64,000 bases of DNA, from positions 124,001-188,000 of the forward strand of contig NZ_JAKRNM010000009.1 of NCBI RefSeq assembly GCF_022346995.1, written 5' to 3'. Positions within the stretch are counted from its first letter, which is position 1, and each line of letters starts with the position of its first letter. The notes under the pieces are model-generated. The model did not search any database. It saw nothing but the letters and a program-made list of their open reading frames with translations, and was not told the DNA's origin. Source of the DNA: Paenibacillus sp. ACRRY. Its GTDB lineage: Bacteria; Bacillota; Bacilli; Paenibacillales; Paenibacillaceae. Positions 1 to 8,087 of this stretch are shown one piece after another. The position numbers and the translations under genes are program-made.

Positions 1-1890
1 TCGCCTAATCCGAACCGTGGACGCAGACCGAACTTTCGGGCCATGCTCCGGAATAAGGAGATGCAGGCGGCTCTCGGTAGTGGAATGATTATGCTTATTG
101 CATGGGGAATGTCACCGTATTTCAACACATTATCAGTTATGTTGTATATCGTGTCTTATGCACTTGGAGGATGGACCAAGGCCAAGGAGGGCGTGGAGAC
201 ACTGGTCAAGGACCGCGATCTGGATGTGAATCTGCTCATGATAGCCGCATCACTGGGTGCAGCAGCTATTGGATACTGGAATGAAGGCGCGATGCTGATC
301 TTCATTTTTTCGTTAAGTGGTGCGCTGGAGAGTTATGCGACGGAACGGAGTCATAAGGATATTTCATCGCTGCTCGCACTCAAGCCGGAGACAGCACTGC
401 GTATTGAGAATGGGCAGATGAACCTTGTTAACATTGATGAGCTGATGCCTGGTGATCTGCTGCTGATCAAACCGGGGGAATTAATCCCGGCTGACGGCAT
501 CGTGTATCGCGGGAGTTCGTTCATTAATCAGGCTTCCATTACGGGTGAATCTCTGCCGGTGGATAAAGCTGAGGGTGACGAGGTATATGCAGGAACGGTC
601 AATGGAGAAGGTGCTTTGTATGTAGAGGTATCCAAATCAGCAGAAGGTTCGCTGTTTGGCAAAATCATTAAGCTGGTCGAAGAGGCGCAAGCCGAAGTAC
701 CGAATTCCCAGCGTTTTATTGAGCGATTCGAAGGCATTTACGCACGAATGGTTGTGGGTGTAACTCTGATCGTTATTGCAGGAGCTCCACTGATGCTGGG
801 CTGGACTTGGAATGAGGCTTTTTATAAAGCGATGGTTTTTCTCGTTGTAGCTTCACCTTGTGCACTGGTTTCCTCCATTATGCCAGTCATGCTGTCTACG
901 ATGTCCAGCAGTGCACGTCGCGGCATTTTGTTCAAGGGAGGGGCCCATGTGGAGAATATGGCTCAAACCCGGGTCGTGGCTTTTGATAAAACAGGAACAT
1001 TGACCATGGGTACTCCCCAAGTTACAGATATATTAACAGCCGAGGGCATGAAGCGTGCCGAACTGCTGTCTGCAGTAGCTGCGATTGAGAACTTATCCAT
1101 GCATCCACTGGCTCGTGCCATTGTAGATCAGGCAGATGGTGAAGGTATTGCCATTCAAGAAGCTGAGCAGGTACAAACGCTGACAGGTTGGGGGATTGAA
1201 GGGTACGTACAAGGTGTTCTCTGGCAGATTGGGAAAACGAATGAAATGCAGTCCAATACCCATCCACATTGGCAAGACGAACGTGCTCGCCTGGAGAGTG
1301 AAGGCAAAACGGTATCGATCGTGATGGCGGATAACCATTTTGCTGGTCTGATCGCCATGCGGGATACCATTCGTCCACAAGCCGCAGCAGCAGTGAAGAA
1401 GCTGGAGGATATGGGCGTAAAGGTGGCCATGCTGACAGGTGATCGAACCCAATCTGCAGCAGTGATTGCACGAGAAACAGGAGTAAGTCTCGTCTATGCC
1501 GATCTGCTACCCGAAGATAAAGTGAAACAGGTACAGACATTGCGTCAAGCCTATGGACAGGTGCTCATGGTTGGTGATGGTGTTAATGATGCGCCTGCAC
1601 TTGCAGTGGCTACTGTGGGCATGGGCATGGGAATGTCGGGAAGCGGGACAGCGCTGGAGGTGGCTGATGTGGTGCTCATGAATGATAATATCGAGGAAAT
1701 TGCCTGGGTGATTGAGCAGGCACGAAGAGCACAACGGACCGTGAAGCAGAATATGTTTTTTGCCATTACGGTTATCCTGGCACTGATCGCGGGGAATTTT
1801 CTGCAAGGTGTGGCATTGCCACTGGGGGTTGTTGGTCATGAGGGCAGTACGATTTTGGTTATACTCAATGGTTTAAGACTGCTGCGTTAA
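1..1890 (+). CDS. pfeT: P1B-type metal-transporting ATPase (PfeT/ZosA-like), 5' end outside the window
   Basis: Membrane ATPase that pumps a divalent metal, probably Fe(II) or Zn/Co, out of the cell. Visible in order: membrane helices, the actuator loop with ITGESLPVDKAEGD, the SPCALVSS transmembrane metal-site motif, the phosphorylation site DKTGTLT, the SMHPLARAI nucleotide-domain motif, the hinge GDGVNDAPAL and a last helix carrying HEGST. SPC together with HEGST is the signature of the P1B-4 subgroup, to which Bacillus PfeT/ZosA belongs. The frame is open to base 1, so the true start lies upstream; an ATG at 43 is only an internal Met. The N-terminus visible here has no CXXC metal-binding domain. 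It faces a ZIP-family transporter across a shared hairpin. Family is certain, metal is not. Confidence 0.9.
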   Translation, partial: SPNPNRGRRPNFRAMLRNKEMQAALGSGMIMLIAWGMSPYFNTLSVMLYIVSYALGGWTKAKEGVETLVKDRDLDVNLLMIAASLGAAAIGYWNEGAMLIFIFSLSGALESYATERSHKDISSLLALKPETALRIENGQMNLVNIDELMPGDLLLIKPGELIPADGIVYRGSSFINQASITGESLPVDKAEGDEVYAGTVNGEGALYVEVSKSAEGSLFGKIIKLVEEAQAEVPNSQRFIERFEGIYARMVVGVTLIVIAGAPLMLGWTWNEAFYKAMVFLVVASPCALVSSIMPVMLSTMSSSARRGILFKGGAHVENMAQTRVVAFDKTGTLTMGTPQVTDILTAEGMKRAELLSAVAAIENLSMHPLARAIVDQADGEGIAIQEAEQVQTLTGWGIEGYVQGVLWQIGKTNEMQSNTHPHWQDERARLESEGKTVSIVMADNHFAGLIAMRDTIRPQAAAAVKKLEDMGVKVAMLTGDRTQSAAVIARETGVSLVYADLLPEDKVKQVQTLRQAYGQVLMVGDGVNDAPALAVATVGMGMGMSGSGTALEVADVVLMNDNIEEIAWVIEQARRAQRTVKQNMFFAITVILALIAGNFLQGVALPLGVVGHEGSTILVILNGLRLLR

Positions 1891-2000
1891 TGATCCGAAA
1901 AAATAGACTTGTAAGGATACTGTTCTATTCATCCTATGGGACATATTCAGCCTACCTTACAAAGGCTCCCAGTAATTTCATGTAATCTTCATTTGTGACC

Positions 2001-2045
2001 AAAAAAAGAACCTGCAGGGCAGAATGATCTGTCCTCAGGTTCCTT
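2001..2045. terminator. Bidirectional Rho-independent terminator
   Basis: Long hairpin built of GAACCTG (2008-2014) and CAGGTTC (2036-2042) with an inner CAGA/TCTG stem. A run of seven A at 2001-2007 becomes the U-tract for the minus-strand ZIP gene, so that is its main customer; the plus-strand ATPase ends 110 bases before it. Confidence 0.8.
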
Positions 2046-2078
2046 GTGGCTTAACGTTCATTTTCGGAAAAGTCTTGC

Positions 2079-2810
2079 TCAGAATAGTTCGGTCAAACCA
2101 ATCATGGTGATGAGTCCTAGCAAAAATGAAACGGTAGCTACACGTGCGTTGCCGTCCCCGTGACTTTCGGGAATCAGCTCTTTGTATACAATGAACATCA
2201 TCGCACCTGCGGCGAACGCAAGCCCATAAGGCACAAGTCCTGCGACGAGACTGCTAAGTGTGTAGCCAATCATGGCGGTGATAATTTCGACGGCTCCTGT
2301 CAAGGTTGCGATTCCAAGCGCCTTGAAGCGGCCAATATTCTGATTCACGAGGAACAGAGCAACCAGGAATCCTTCGGGAGCATTTTGCAAACCAATCGAA
2401 AAGGCAATAAGATTGCCCAGACTGGCATCGGTACTGGCGTAACTGACACCTACAGATAAACCTTCAGGTAGGTTATGCATGGTAATGGCCGCAATAATCA
2501 TGAAGGCTTTGGCTTCAATTTTAAATGGCATCTTCTCTGGATTCTCCAGATCCACGTGGGGGATCTTCATCTCGAGTACCAGCAAAACCATGCTGCCGAG
2601 CATAATACCAAGAGCAAGCACGAACAGGTTCGACTGCCCCAGCGCCTCGGGAATGAGATTGTACACCGAAGCCGAGGTCATGATGCCTGCTGCGTAAGCA
2701 AGCAAGATATCACGCAGACGGTGTGTTACTTTCCGCATAAATAGAATAGGTACGGCCCCAAGGCCGGTAGACATGGCTGAGATAAAGCTGCCAATGAGTG
2801 CATCGTTCAT
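2079..2810 (-). CDS. ZIP family metal transporter
   Basis: Integral membrane protein of about 243 residues, predicted to move zinc or another divalent metal into the cytoplasm. Eight hydrophobic segments are visible. The conserved metal-site helices are HNLPEGLSVG and NAPEGFLVALFL, the usual HNxPEG and xxPEG motifs of helices 4 and 5 of the ZIP fold. I start at the ATG at 2810 (MNDALIGSF) because AGGAGGG sits about 11 bases before it; a longer frame starting at 2867 adds residues overlapping that ribosome site. It converges on a metal-efflux ATPase, so uptake and efflux genes are side by side. Substrate is inferred from the family. Confidence 0.88.
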   Translation of the reverse strand: MNDALIGSFISAMSTGLGAVPILFMRKVTHRLRDILLAYAAGIMTSASVYNLIPEALGQSNLFVLALGIMLGSMVLLVLEMKIPHVDLENPEKMPFKIEAKAFMIIAAITMHNLPEGLSVGVSYASTDASLGNLIAFSIGLQNAPEGFLVALFLVNQNIGRFKALGIATLTGAVEIITAMIGYTLSSLVAGLVPYGLAFAAGAMMFIVYKELIPESHGDGNARVATVSFLLGLITMIGLTELF

Positions 2811-3066
2811 GCTTCCATTTTCCCTCCTGATGAAGACTTCTTCATAATCGCTGCCGAGCATTGACACCGTAGTTAAAAGAGATCATAATGAACAACAGAT
2901 TAGAATGATTATAAATTAGAATTCCATTTCTGCATAGGGCAATTGTCATATCGGGCAGGTCTTGTGGACATGATTTAGGCTTATATCGATCTAGTGTATG
3001 CAAGGGCGTTTGCTTTTGATGCCGGTGAGCCCAACCTTTTTGCAGAACTCGGGGGAGGAACTATAC

Positions 3067-4008
3067 ATGTATAAATCCATTATTATCGGAACAGGCCCAG
3101 CAGGGCTGACAGCAGCAATCTATCTGGCGCGTGCCAACCTTAACCCACTGGTTATCGAAGGACCACAACCTGGTGGCCAATTGACAACAACAACGGAAGT
3201 GGAGAACTTCCCAGGTTTCCCTGATGGCATTATGGGTCCTGAACTGATGGACAACATGCGTAAACAAGCAGAACGTTTTGGCGCTGAATTCCGCACAGGC
3301 TGGGTAAACAACATCGATATGAGCGAGCGTCCGTTCAAAATCCAGGTTGAGGGCATGGGTGAACTGGTATCGGAAACCTTAATCCTGTCTACTGGTGCAT
3401 CCGCTAAATACCTTGGTATTCCTGGAGAAGAAACAAACGTGGGCCGCGGTGTCAGCACTTGCGCAACATGTGACGGATTCTTCTTCCGCAATAAAGAAAT
3501 CATCGTTATCGGCGGAGGCGACTCTGCATTGGAAGAAGCAAGCTTCCTGTCCCGTTTTGGTTCCAAAGTAACTTTGGTACATCGTCGTGAGGAGCTTCGC
3601 GGTTCCAAAATCATGCAAGACCGTGCACGCAGCAACGAAAAAGTAGAAATGGCTCTGAACCGTACACCGATCGAAGTCATTGCTGGTGATCATGGGGTAA
3701 CTGGACTGAAAGTGTTGAACAACGCAACGGGCGAAGAAGAAATTCTTCCGGCAAGCGGCGTATTTGTAGCAATCGGTCACACACCAAACACTGGGTTCCT
3801 TGGTGGACAGATTACAACAGATGAACATGGGTATATTATGACCACACCAGGTACTTCTGAAACGAACATTCCAGGCGTATTCGCTTGTGGAGACGTTCAA
3901 GATACACGCTACAAACAAGCGATCACAGCAGCAGGCAGCGGATGTATGGCTGCAATGGATGCTGAGAAATTCATCGAAAGCCTGGAGCATAGCGCAGTAG
4001 CCCTGTAA
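3067..4008 (+). CDS. trxB: Thioredoxin-disulfide reductase TrxB
   Basis: Cytoplasmic FAD enzyme that uses NADPH to reduce thioredoxin. The 313 residues carry the N-terminal FAD motif GTGPAGLTAA, the redox-active CATCDG with Cys132 and Cys135, the NADPH motif GGGDSALEEA and the C-terminal FAD motif GVFACGDVQD, in the order of low-molecular-weight TrxB. The start at 3067 is set by GGGGAGGAA seven bases upstream; the open frame from 2998 adds 23 unlikely residues. A glutaredoxin-like gene follows 66 bases on and shares the next terminator, suggesting a dithiol-redox operon. Length is normal for the family. Confidence 0.95.
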   Translation: MYKSIIIGTGPAGLTAAIYLARANLNPLVIEGPQPGGQLTTTTEVENFPGFPDGIMGPELMDNMRKQAERFGAEFRTGWVNNIDMSERPFKIQVEGMGELVSETLILSTGASAKYLGIPGEETNVGRGVSTCATCDGFFFRNKEIIVIGGGDSALEEASFLSRFGSKVTLVHRREELRGSKIMQDRARSNEKVEMALNRTPIEVIAGDHGVTGLKVLNNATGEEEILPASGVFVAIGHTPNTGFLGGQITTDEHGYIMTTPGTSETNIPGVFACGDVQDTRYKQAITAAGSGCMAAMDAEKFIESLEHSAVAL

Positions 4009-4074
4009 GGTATCCCTTTTAAATGGGTAAATTAACGTTATAACTATATATAAACTATATGAGGTGAATGAATA

Positions 4075-4305
4075 ATGGAAAACGTAATTGTATACACATC
4101 GACCAACTGCCCAAACTGCAAATCGGTGAAGACTTTCCTGGCTGAAAAAGGAATTTCTTATGAAGAGCGCAATATCGAGACAAGCGACGAGTTCGCACAA
4201 CAAGTGTGGGATATGGGCGTACGTGCAGTACCTCTGACCGTTATTGGTGAACACCGCATCCTGGGTATGAACAAAACGCAATTCGCAAAAGCACTGGACG
4301 CTTAA
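4075..4305 (+). CDS. Glutaredoxin/NrdH-like redoxin
   Basis: A 76-residue thioredoxin-fold redox protein with the active site CPNC (Cys12, Cys15) near the N-terminus, a conserved cis-proline segment VRAVPLTVIG and the GMNKTQF C-terminal part. It most likely reduces disulfides, possibly taking electrons from the TrxB encoded just upstream, as NrdH-type redoxins do. The ribosome site GAGGTGA precedes the ATG by seven bases. No nrd genes are near, so a role with ribonucleotide reductase cannot be argued from context. Length is typical. Confidence 0.85.
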   Translation: MENVIVYTSTNCPNCKSVKTFLAEKGISYEERNIETSDEFAQQVWDMGVRAVPLTVIGEHRILGMNKTQFAKALDA

Positions 4306-4376
4306 TCATCCCAGTCGGATCATTAAGAATGAATAGAGCTATTCCGGTTCGCGCGAGCCGTTTGAATATATAAGAG

Positions 4377-4415
4377 AAAGAAGCCTTGGTCCTGTTCTGG
4401 ACTGAGGCTTCTTTT
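4377..4415 (+). terminator. Terminator of trxB-glutaredoxin
   Basis: Stem AAAGAAGCC...TGGTCC paired with GGACTGAGGCTTCTTT, ended by CTTTTG. It lies 72 bases after the glutaredoxin stop. Confidence 0.75.
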
Positions 4416-4469
4416 GTTGGCATTACGCTGGGTCCGATACTCCTTCAGGATTCTCGTTACTGGGAAGTG

Positions 4470-4543
4470 AAAAATCCCCTTGCCACAGGGATCAGGAGCA
4501 CATGGTAACATGAACTCTAGATTCACTGCGGAAGGGGATTTCG
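4470..4543 (-). terminator. Possible terminator of the 4566-4763 gene
   Basis: AAATCCCCTT and AAGGGGATTT are complementary arms some 55 bases apart; on the minus strand the second arm runs into TTTTTC. The long loop makes it less certain than the others in this window. Confidence 0.5.
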
Positions 4544-4565
4544 TCATTTAAACCAGGTATTTCAT

Positions 4566-4763
4566 CTAAAAAAAGATGCTCATAAACGTCTGAAAAACAA
4601 CATACACCAATACGCCTGACAGCATATACATGAACCCAGCCTTCTTTTTGCTCTGAAACAATCGAAGTATGCCGAGGCTGAACAGCGGCGCAAGCACGAT
4701 CAAGAACAGGAGTACGGTGACAAACATTTGCGCCGAGATATCTGAAGTATCCACGTAGGTCAC
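4566..4763 (-). CDS. Small two-helix membrane protein, unknown
   Basis: A 65-residue protein with two clear hydrophobic segments (about residues 12-33 and 44-62) separated by a basic loop QSKKKAG, so both ends probably face the same side of the membrane. It starts with GTG at 4763, behind ACGGAGTG. I recognise no family. It stands alone between the trxB operon and xylR, transcribed toward trxB, and its likely terminator is the hairpin after it. The ribosome site and coherent membrane pattern are the reasons to call it real. Confidence 0.65.
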   Translation of the reverse strand: MTYVDTSDISAQMFVTVLLFLIVLAPLFSLGILRLFQSKKKAGFMYMLSGVLVYVVFQTFMSIFF

Positions 4764-4908
4764 GGGTTTTCACTCCGTTTCGTTATAGGAATTAACACAG
4801 CGGCAATCATTCCGCCATGACAAAAATCACATATCCTCATTATAACTCTGGATTTCTTTAACAAAAAGGGAGGAAATGGGGCGAAATGATGTCAATTTTC
4901 AGCTGTTA

Positions 4909-6075
4909 TTAGACCGAAACTCTTATTTTACCTAAAAACTGGGAAATGGCAGAGTAAGCGGCACCAATACGGGTAGAACGACTGCCCAACGCTGCCCATT
5001 CAATTTGCAAACTGCGACGGTGATAGGGCAGAGTACGTTCTTCGACGACTTGTTTGAGAGCTGTTTCAATCCATGGACCTGCTTCGGAGAGAGGCCCACC
5101 AATAATGATGCGTTCAGGATTGAAGCTGTTAACGATATTCGTGATGCCCACGCCCAGTTTGCGGCCTATGTTCTCGTATAAATTCAATACTGCCTCATGG
5201 CCTTGCTGTGCATATTCTAAGAGCTCTCGGGTTGTGTGGGCAGGCAAGTGAAGCTGATGGTCGGGGTACTCATACGCCTTTTCGGAAGCATATAACTCCC
5301 AGCAGCCGTGATTGCCGCAGGAGCAGGGTCTTCCCTCGGCTTCAATTGACATGTGGCCAGTCTCACCAGCGTAGCCCCAGGCACCTTTGTACAATTCACC
5401 GTCTACCATAATTCCCGATCCGATACCCATCCCTGCACTGATATAGATAAGATGACGTACACCAATGCCGCTGCCAAAATTCAATTCCCCATGAGCCCCT
5501 GCATTGGCCTCGTTGTCGATCGTTACAGGAAGCTCAAACATCTCCTCCAGCATGGAGCGAAGTTCGACCTTCTCCCAACCCAAGTTCGGTGCAAACAGCA
5601 CTGTGCCAGCTTCATCTACCATCCCAGGGACCCCAATGCCAATCCCAATTACACCATGTGGGGAGGGGGGAGCCGACTGAATTAGATGTTCCGCCGCACG
5701 TTTCAACTGTTCCAATACGGAAGGCACATCGTGCTGTTCCAGCTTGATGGCATACTCCGATATGATATGGCCCTCTAGATCGGTAAGCACACCCTTCAGG
5801 TGAGTTACGCTGAGCTCCAGACCAACTGCATATCCAGCCGTACCTCGAAACAGCAGCATGAGCGGTTTGCGGCCACCGCTGGATTCGCCCGGACCAATTT
5901 CCTGGACAAGCTCATCGCTAATGAGATCAGCAACAAGGTTGGACACCGTTGCTTTGTTAAGTCCCGTAACCTCGGATACCTTTGCGCGGGAAAGGGGGGC
6001 ATGACGGCGAATGGTATCGAGGACGATAGACTTGTTTATTTTTTTGACCAGCATCTGGTCTCCGGTAATTTTCAT
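4909..6075 (-). CDS. xylR: ROK family xylose repressor XylR
   Basis: DNA-binding repressor expected to block xylA transcription until xylose binds. The 388 residues have an N-terminal winged helix-turn-helix (about 15-75: RAKVSEVTGLNKATVSNLV), then the sugar-kinase-like ROK fold with the ATP-type loop GIGIGVPGMVD, the sugar-binding ENEANAG-like segment DNEANAGAHGEL and the zinc motif CSCGNHGCWE. AGGAGTG lies ten bases before the ATG at 6075. It diverges from xylA across a 199-base regulatory region that contains the operator. Length and arrangement match Bacillus XylR. Confidence 0.92.
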   Translation of the reverse strand: MKITGDQMLVKKINKSIVLDTIRRHAPLSRAKVSEVTGLNKATVSNLVADLISDELVQEIGPGESSGGRKPLMLLFRGTAGYAVGLELSVTHLKGVLTDLEGHIISEYAIKLEQHDVPSVLEQLKRAAEHLIQSAPPSPHGVIGIGIGVPGMVDEAGTVLFAPNLGWEKVELRSMLEEMFELPVTIDNEANAGAHGELNFGSGIGVRHLIYISAGMGIGSGIMVDGELYKGAWGYAGETGHMSIEAEGRPCSCGNHGCWELYASEKAYEYPDHQLHLPAHTTRELLEYAQQGHEAVLNLYENIGRKLGVGITNIVNSFNPERIIIGGPLSEAGPWIETALKQVVEERTLPYHRRSLQIEWAALGSRSTRIGAAYSAISQFLGKIRVSV

Positions 6076-6145
6076 AACAATCAGGCACTCCTATTCTGTA
6101 TATAAAAGGGTTCAATCATTCATCCGGTGCTCAAGTTATTCGACT

Positions 6146-6151
6146 ATTATA
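6146..6151 (-). promoter_or_regulatory. Likely -10 element of the xylR promoter
   Basis: On the minus strand this reads TATAAT, about 70 bases before the xylR start. A -35 match (TTGTTT) lies 19 bases further upstream, so the spacing is long. Confidence 0.45.
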
Positions 6152-6184
6152 GCGTAAACAACCCCGGAAAAAACAATTTTATTT

Positions 6185-6211
6185 TACTTTGTTTAACCAA
6201 TAGACAAAGTA
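6185..6211. promoter_or_regulatory. XylR-type operator between xylR and xylA
   Basis: Inverted repeat TACTTTGT (6185-6192) and ACAAAGTA (6204-6211), 11 bases apart, resembling the TTTGTTT...ACAAA half-sites of Bacillus xyl operators. It overlaps the most plausible xylA promoter region and lies 64 bases before the xylA start. Binding by the neighbouring XylR is inferred. Confidence 0.75.
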
Positions 6212-6234
6212 TAACCGATGTGATAGGATAACGG

Positions 6235-6248
6235 TGTAAACGATTTCT
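6235..6248 (+). promoter_or_regulatory. cre box (CcpA site) upstream of xylA
   Basis: TGTAAACGATTTCT fits the 14-base catabolite-response pattern TGNAANCGNWNNCW at all defined positions. It lies 26 bases before the xylA start codon, where CcpA binding would repress. Glucose repression of xylose genes is well known in Bacillus; here it is inferred from the match. Confidence 0.65.
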
Positions 6249-6274
6249 TTAAAACTATTGAGGAGGCATTTTAC

Positions 6275-7591
6275 ATGGCCTATTTTGAATCCGTTAATAA
6301 AATCGCATTTGAAGGCAAAGACTCCACCAATCCTTTTTCATTCAAACATTACAATCCGGAAGAAGTTGTTGCCGGCAAAACGATGGAAGAGCACTTCCGT
6401 TTCGGCATGGCTTACTGGCATACATTAACTGCAGGCGGCAGTGACCCGTTCGGTGCAGAGACAGCTGTTCGTTCTTGGGATAAATACTCGGGTCTGGACC
6501 TCGCGAAAGTACGCGTGGAAGCGGCTTTTGAATTTTTGGAAAAAATGAATCTCCCGTTCTTCTGTTTCCACGATGTGGACATCGCACCAGAAGGCAACAG
6601 CCTGCGTGAATTCTACAGCAACATCGACACGATCGTTGACCTGATCGAAGACCACATGAAATCCAGCGGCAAAAAACTGCTCTGGAACACGGCGAACATG
6701 TTCTCCAACCCGCGCTTCATGTTTGGTGCAGCTTCCACATGCAATGCTGACGTGTACGCACATGCAGCAGCGCAAATCAAGAAAGGTCTGGAAGTGGGTA
6801 AACGTCTGGGCGCTGAAAACTATGTATTCTGGGGCGGCCGTGAAGGTTACGACACATTGCTTAACACAGACATGCAGCTGGAGCAGGACAACATTGCCCG
6901 CATGTTCCACATGGCTGTAGACTACGCGAAGGAAATTGGCTTTGACGCACAATTCCTGATCGAGCCTAAACCGAAAGAGCCAACGAAACACCAATATGAC
7001 TATGATGCAGCAACTTCCATTGCATTCCTGCAAAAATACGGTTTGGACAAACACTTCAAACTGAACCTGGAAGCAAACCATGCAACTCTGGCAGGCCACA
7101 CATTCGACCACGAAATCCGTGTTGCCCGCACAAACGGCATGCTCGGTTCCCTCGATGCCAACCAAGGCGATATGCTGATCGGTTGGGATACGGATGAGTT
7201 CCCAGTGGATATGTACGATGCAACACTGACAATGTACGAAGTATTGAAAAACGGCGGTATTGGCCGTGGTGGCGTGAACTTCGACGCTAAAGTACGCCGT
7301 GGATCCTTCGAAGCAGACGATCTGTTCCTGGCTCACATCGCAGGTATGGACACATACGCTAAAGGTCTGAAAGTAGCAGCAAAATTGATCGAAGACCGCG
7401 TATTCGATGACTTCATCGAAAAACGTTACAGCAGCTTCAAAGAAGGTATCGGTGCAGATGTGGTTGCAGGTAAAGCGACTCTGGCTTCCCTTGCTGAATA
7501 CGCACTGAACAACGAAAGCCCACGCAAAAACCAATCCGGTCGTCAAGAATTGCTGAGAGCAAAACTCAACCAATACATCTTGGCTGACTAA
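6275..7591 (+). CDS. xylA: Xylose isomerase XylA
   Basis: Cytoplasmic metalloenzyme converting D-xylose to D-xylulose. The 438 residues are the class II length. Seen are the catalytic His region FFCFHDVDIAPEG, the VFWGGREGYDTL signature, the metal-ligand segment LIEPKPKEPTKHQYD and LNLEANHATLAGHTF, and a later DANQGD. AGGAGG stands ten bases before the ATG. Codon use is strongly biased toward preferred codons, suggesting high expression when induced. It is preceded by the XylR operator and cre box and followed by a strong terminator, so xylB is probably transcribed separately, unlike the tight xylAB operon of Bacillus subtilis. Confidence 0.97.
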   Translation: MAYFESVNKIAFEGKDSTNPFSFKHYNPEEVVAGKTMEEHFRFGMAYWHTLTAGGSDPFGAETAVRSWDKYSGLDLAKVRVEAAFEFLEKMNLPFFCFHDVDIAPEGNSLREFYSNIDTIVDLIEDHMKSSGKKLLWNTANMFSNPRFMFGAASTCNADVYAHAAAQIKKGLEVGKRLGAENYVFWGGREGYDTLLNTDMQLEQDNIARMFHMAVDYAKEIGFDAQFLIEPKPKEPTKHQYDYDAATSIAFLQKYGLDKHFKLNLEANHATLAGHTFDHEIRVARTNGMLGSLDANQGDMLIGWDTDEFPVDMYDATLTMYEVLKNGGIGRGGVNFDAKVRRGSFEADDLFLAHIAGMDTYAKGLKVAAKLIEDRVFDDFIEKRYSSFKEGIGADVVAGKATLASLAEYALNNESPRKNQSGRQELLRAKLNQYILAD

Positions 7592-7683
7592 TAACTGGAA
7601 TCAACTTGTATAAGCTTGGCTAGGGACACAATCCCTTTATGTACGAGCTTGTACCACGGACGTTGAACAGGCATGACATTCGG

Positions 7684-7725
7684 ACCGTCCCCGACTTTCC
7701 CCTGGGAAGGCGGGGACGGTTTTTT
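7684..7725 (+). terminator. Terminator of xylA
   Basis: ACCGTCCCCG pairs with CGGGGACGGT, with an inner TTTCCC/GGGAAG stem, followed by six T. It separates xylA from xylB. Confidence 0.9.
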
Positions 7726-7892
7726 GATACCAAACAAAGCCATCTTTAAAGGTTTTCTAATCACCAATTGGTTACATGTTCAATTGATGACGTTTCATTT
7801 ATAACCAATGACTAATCAAGGTCACTGGATCAATCTTTCCGCTATAAGAACGAGTACTTTTTTACTGTTTTGATATAAATATTTGTCCATGA

Positions 7893-8031
7893 TAATGCAT
7901 GCAGAACGAAGTGAGCAGAAAGGACCTGAAGAAGCGAAGCGTTCGCATTTATCCCCGGATTTCTCCCTTGAAAGGGAATGAAGGAAATCCGGGGGTAACG
8001 GCGATCGGAAGGTTTTCTGATCACGAAGTGA
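7893..8031 (+). other. Multi-hairpin intergenic element before xylB
   Basis: Four hairpins follow one another in about 100 bases: 7934-7946 (GCGAA/TTCGC), 7951-7996 (11 perfect pairs, CCCCGGATTTC with GAAATCCGGGG, plus an inner CCC/GGG), 8003-8022 (GATCGGAA with TTCTGATC) and 8021-8031 (TCAC/GTGA). The motif ACGAAGTGA appears at both ends (7906 and 8023) and CATGC recurs beyond each end. It could be a structured leader RNA of xylB or a dispersed repeat of the genome; no known riboswitch class was recognised. The rest of the 7726-8087 gap holds a palindrome ACCAATTGGT at 7763 and nothing coding. Confidence 0.6.
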
Positions 8032-8087
8032 CCTCATGCTTAACAAAGCTTCTTTTATATAATCATGTTAAGAAACGAGGGATACCC

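Noticed and set aside
2881..2935. Fur/Zur-like box between the ZIP and trxB genes
   Set aside because: AT-rich with AATGATTATAAATT-like runs, but no symmetric match good enough to name a regulator.
6425..7573. 382-codon minus-strand frame opposite xylA
   Set aside because: Mirror of the strongly biased codon use of xylA; the protein is Cys/Val/Phe-rich and has no recognisable domain.
7899..8087. 63-codon N-terminal extension of xylulokinase
   Set aside because: The frame is open, but it runs through strong hairpins, has no ribosome site, and the ATG at 8088 gives the family's normal N-terminus with ACGAGGGA before it.
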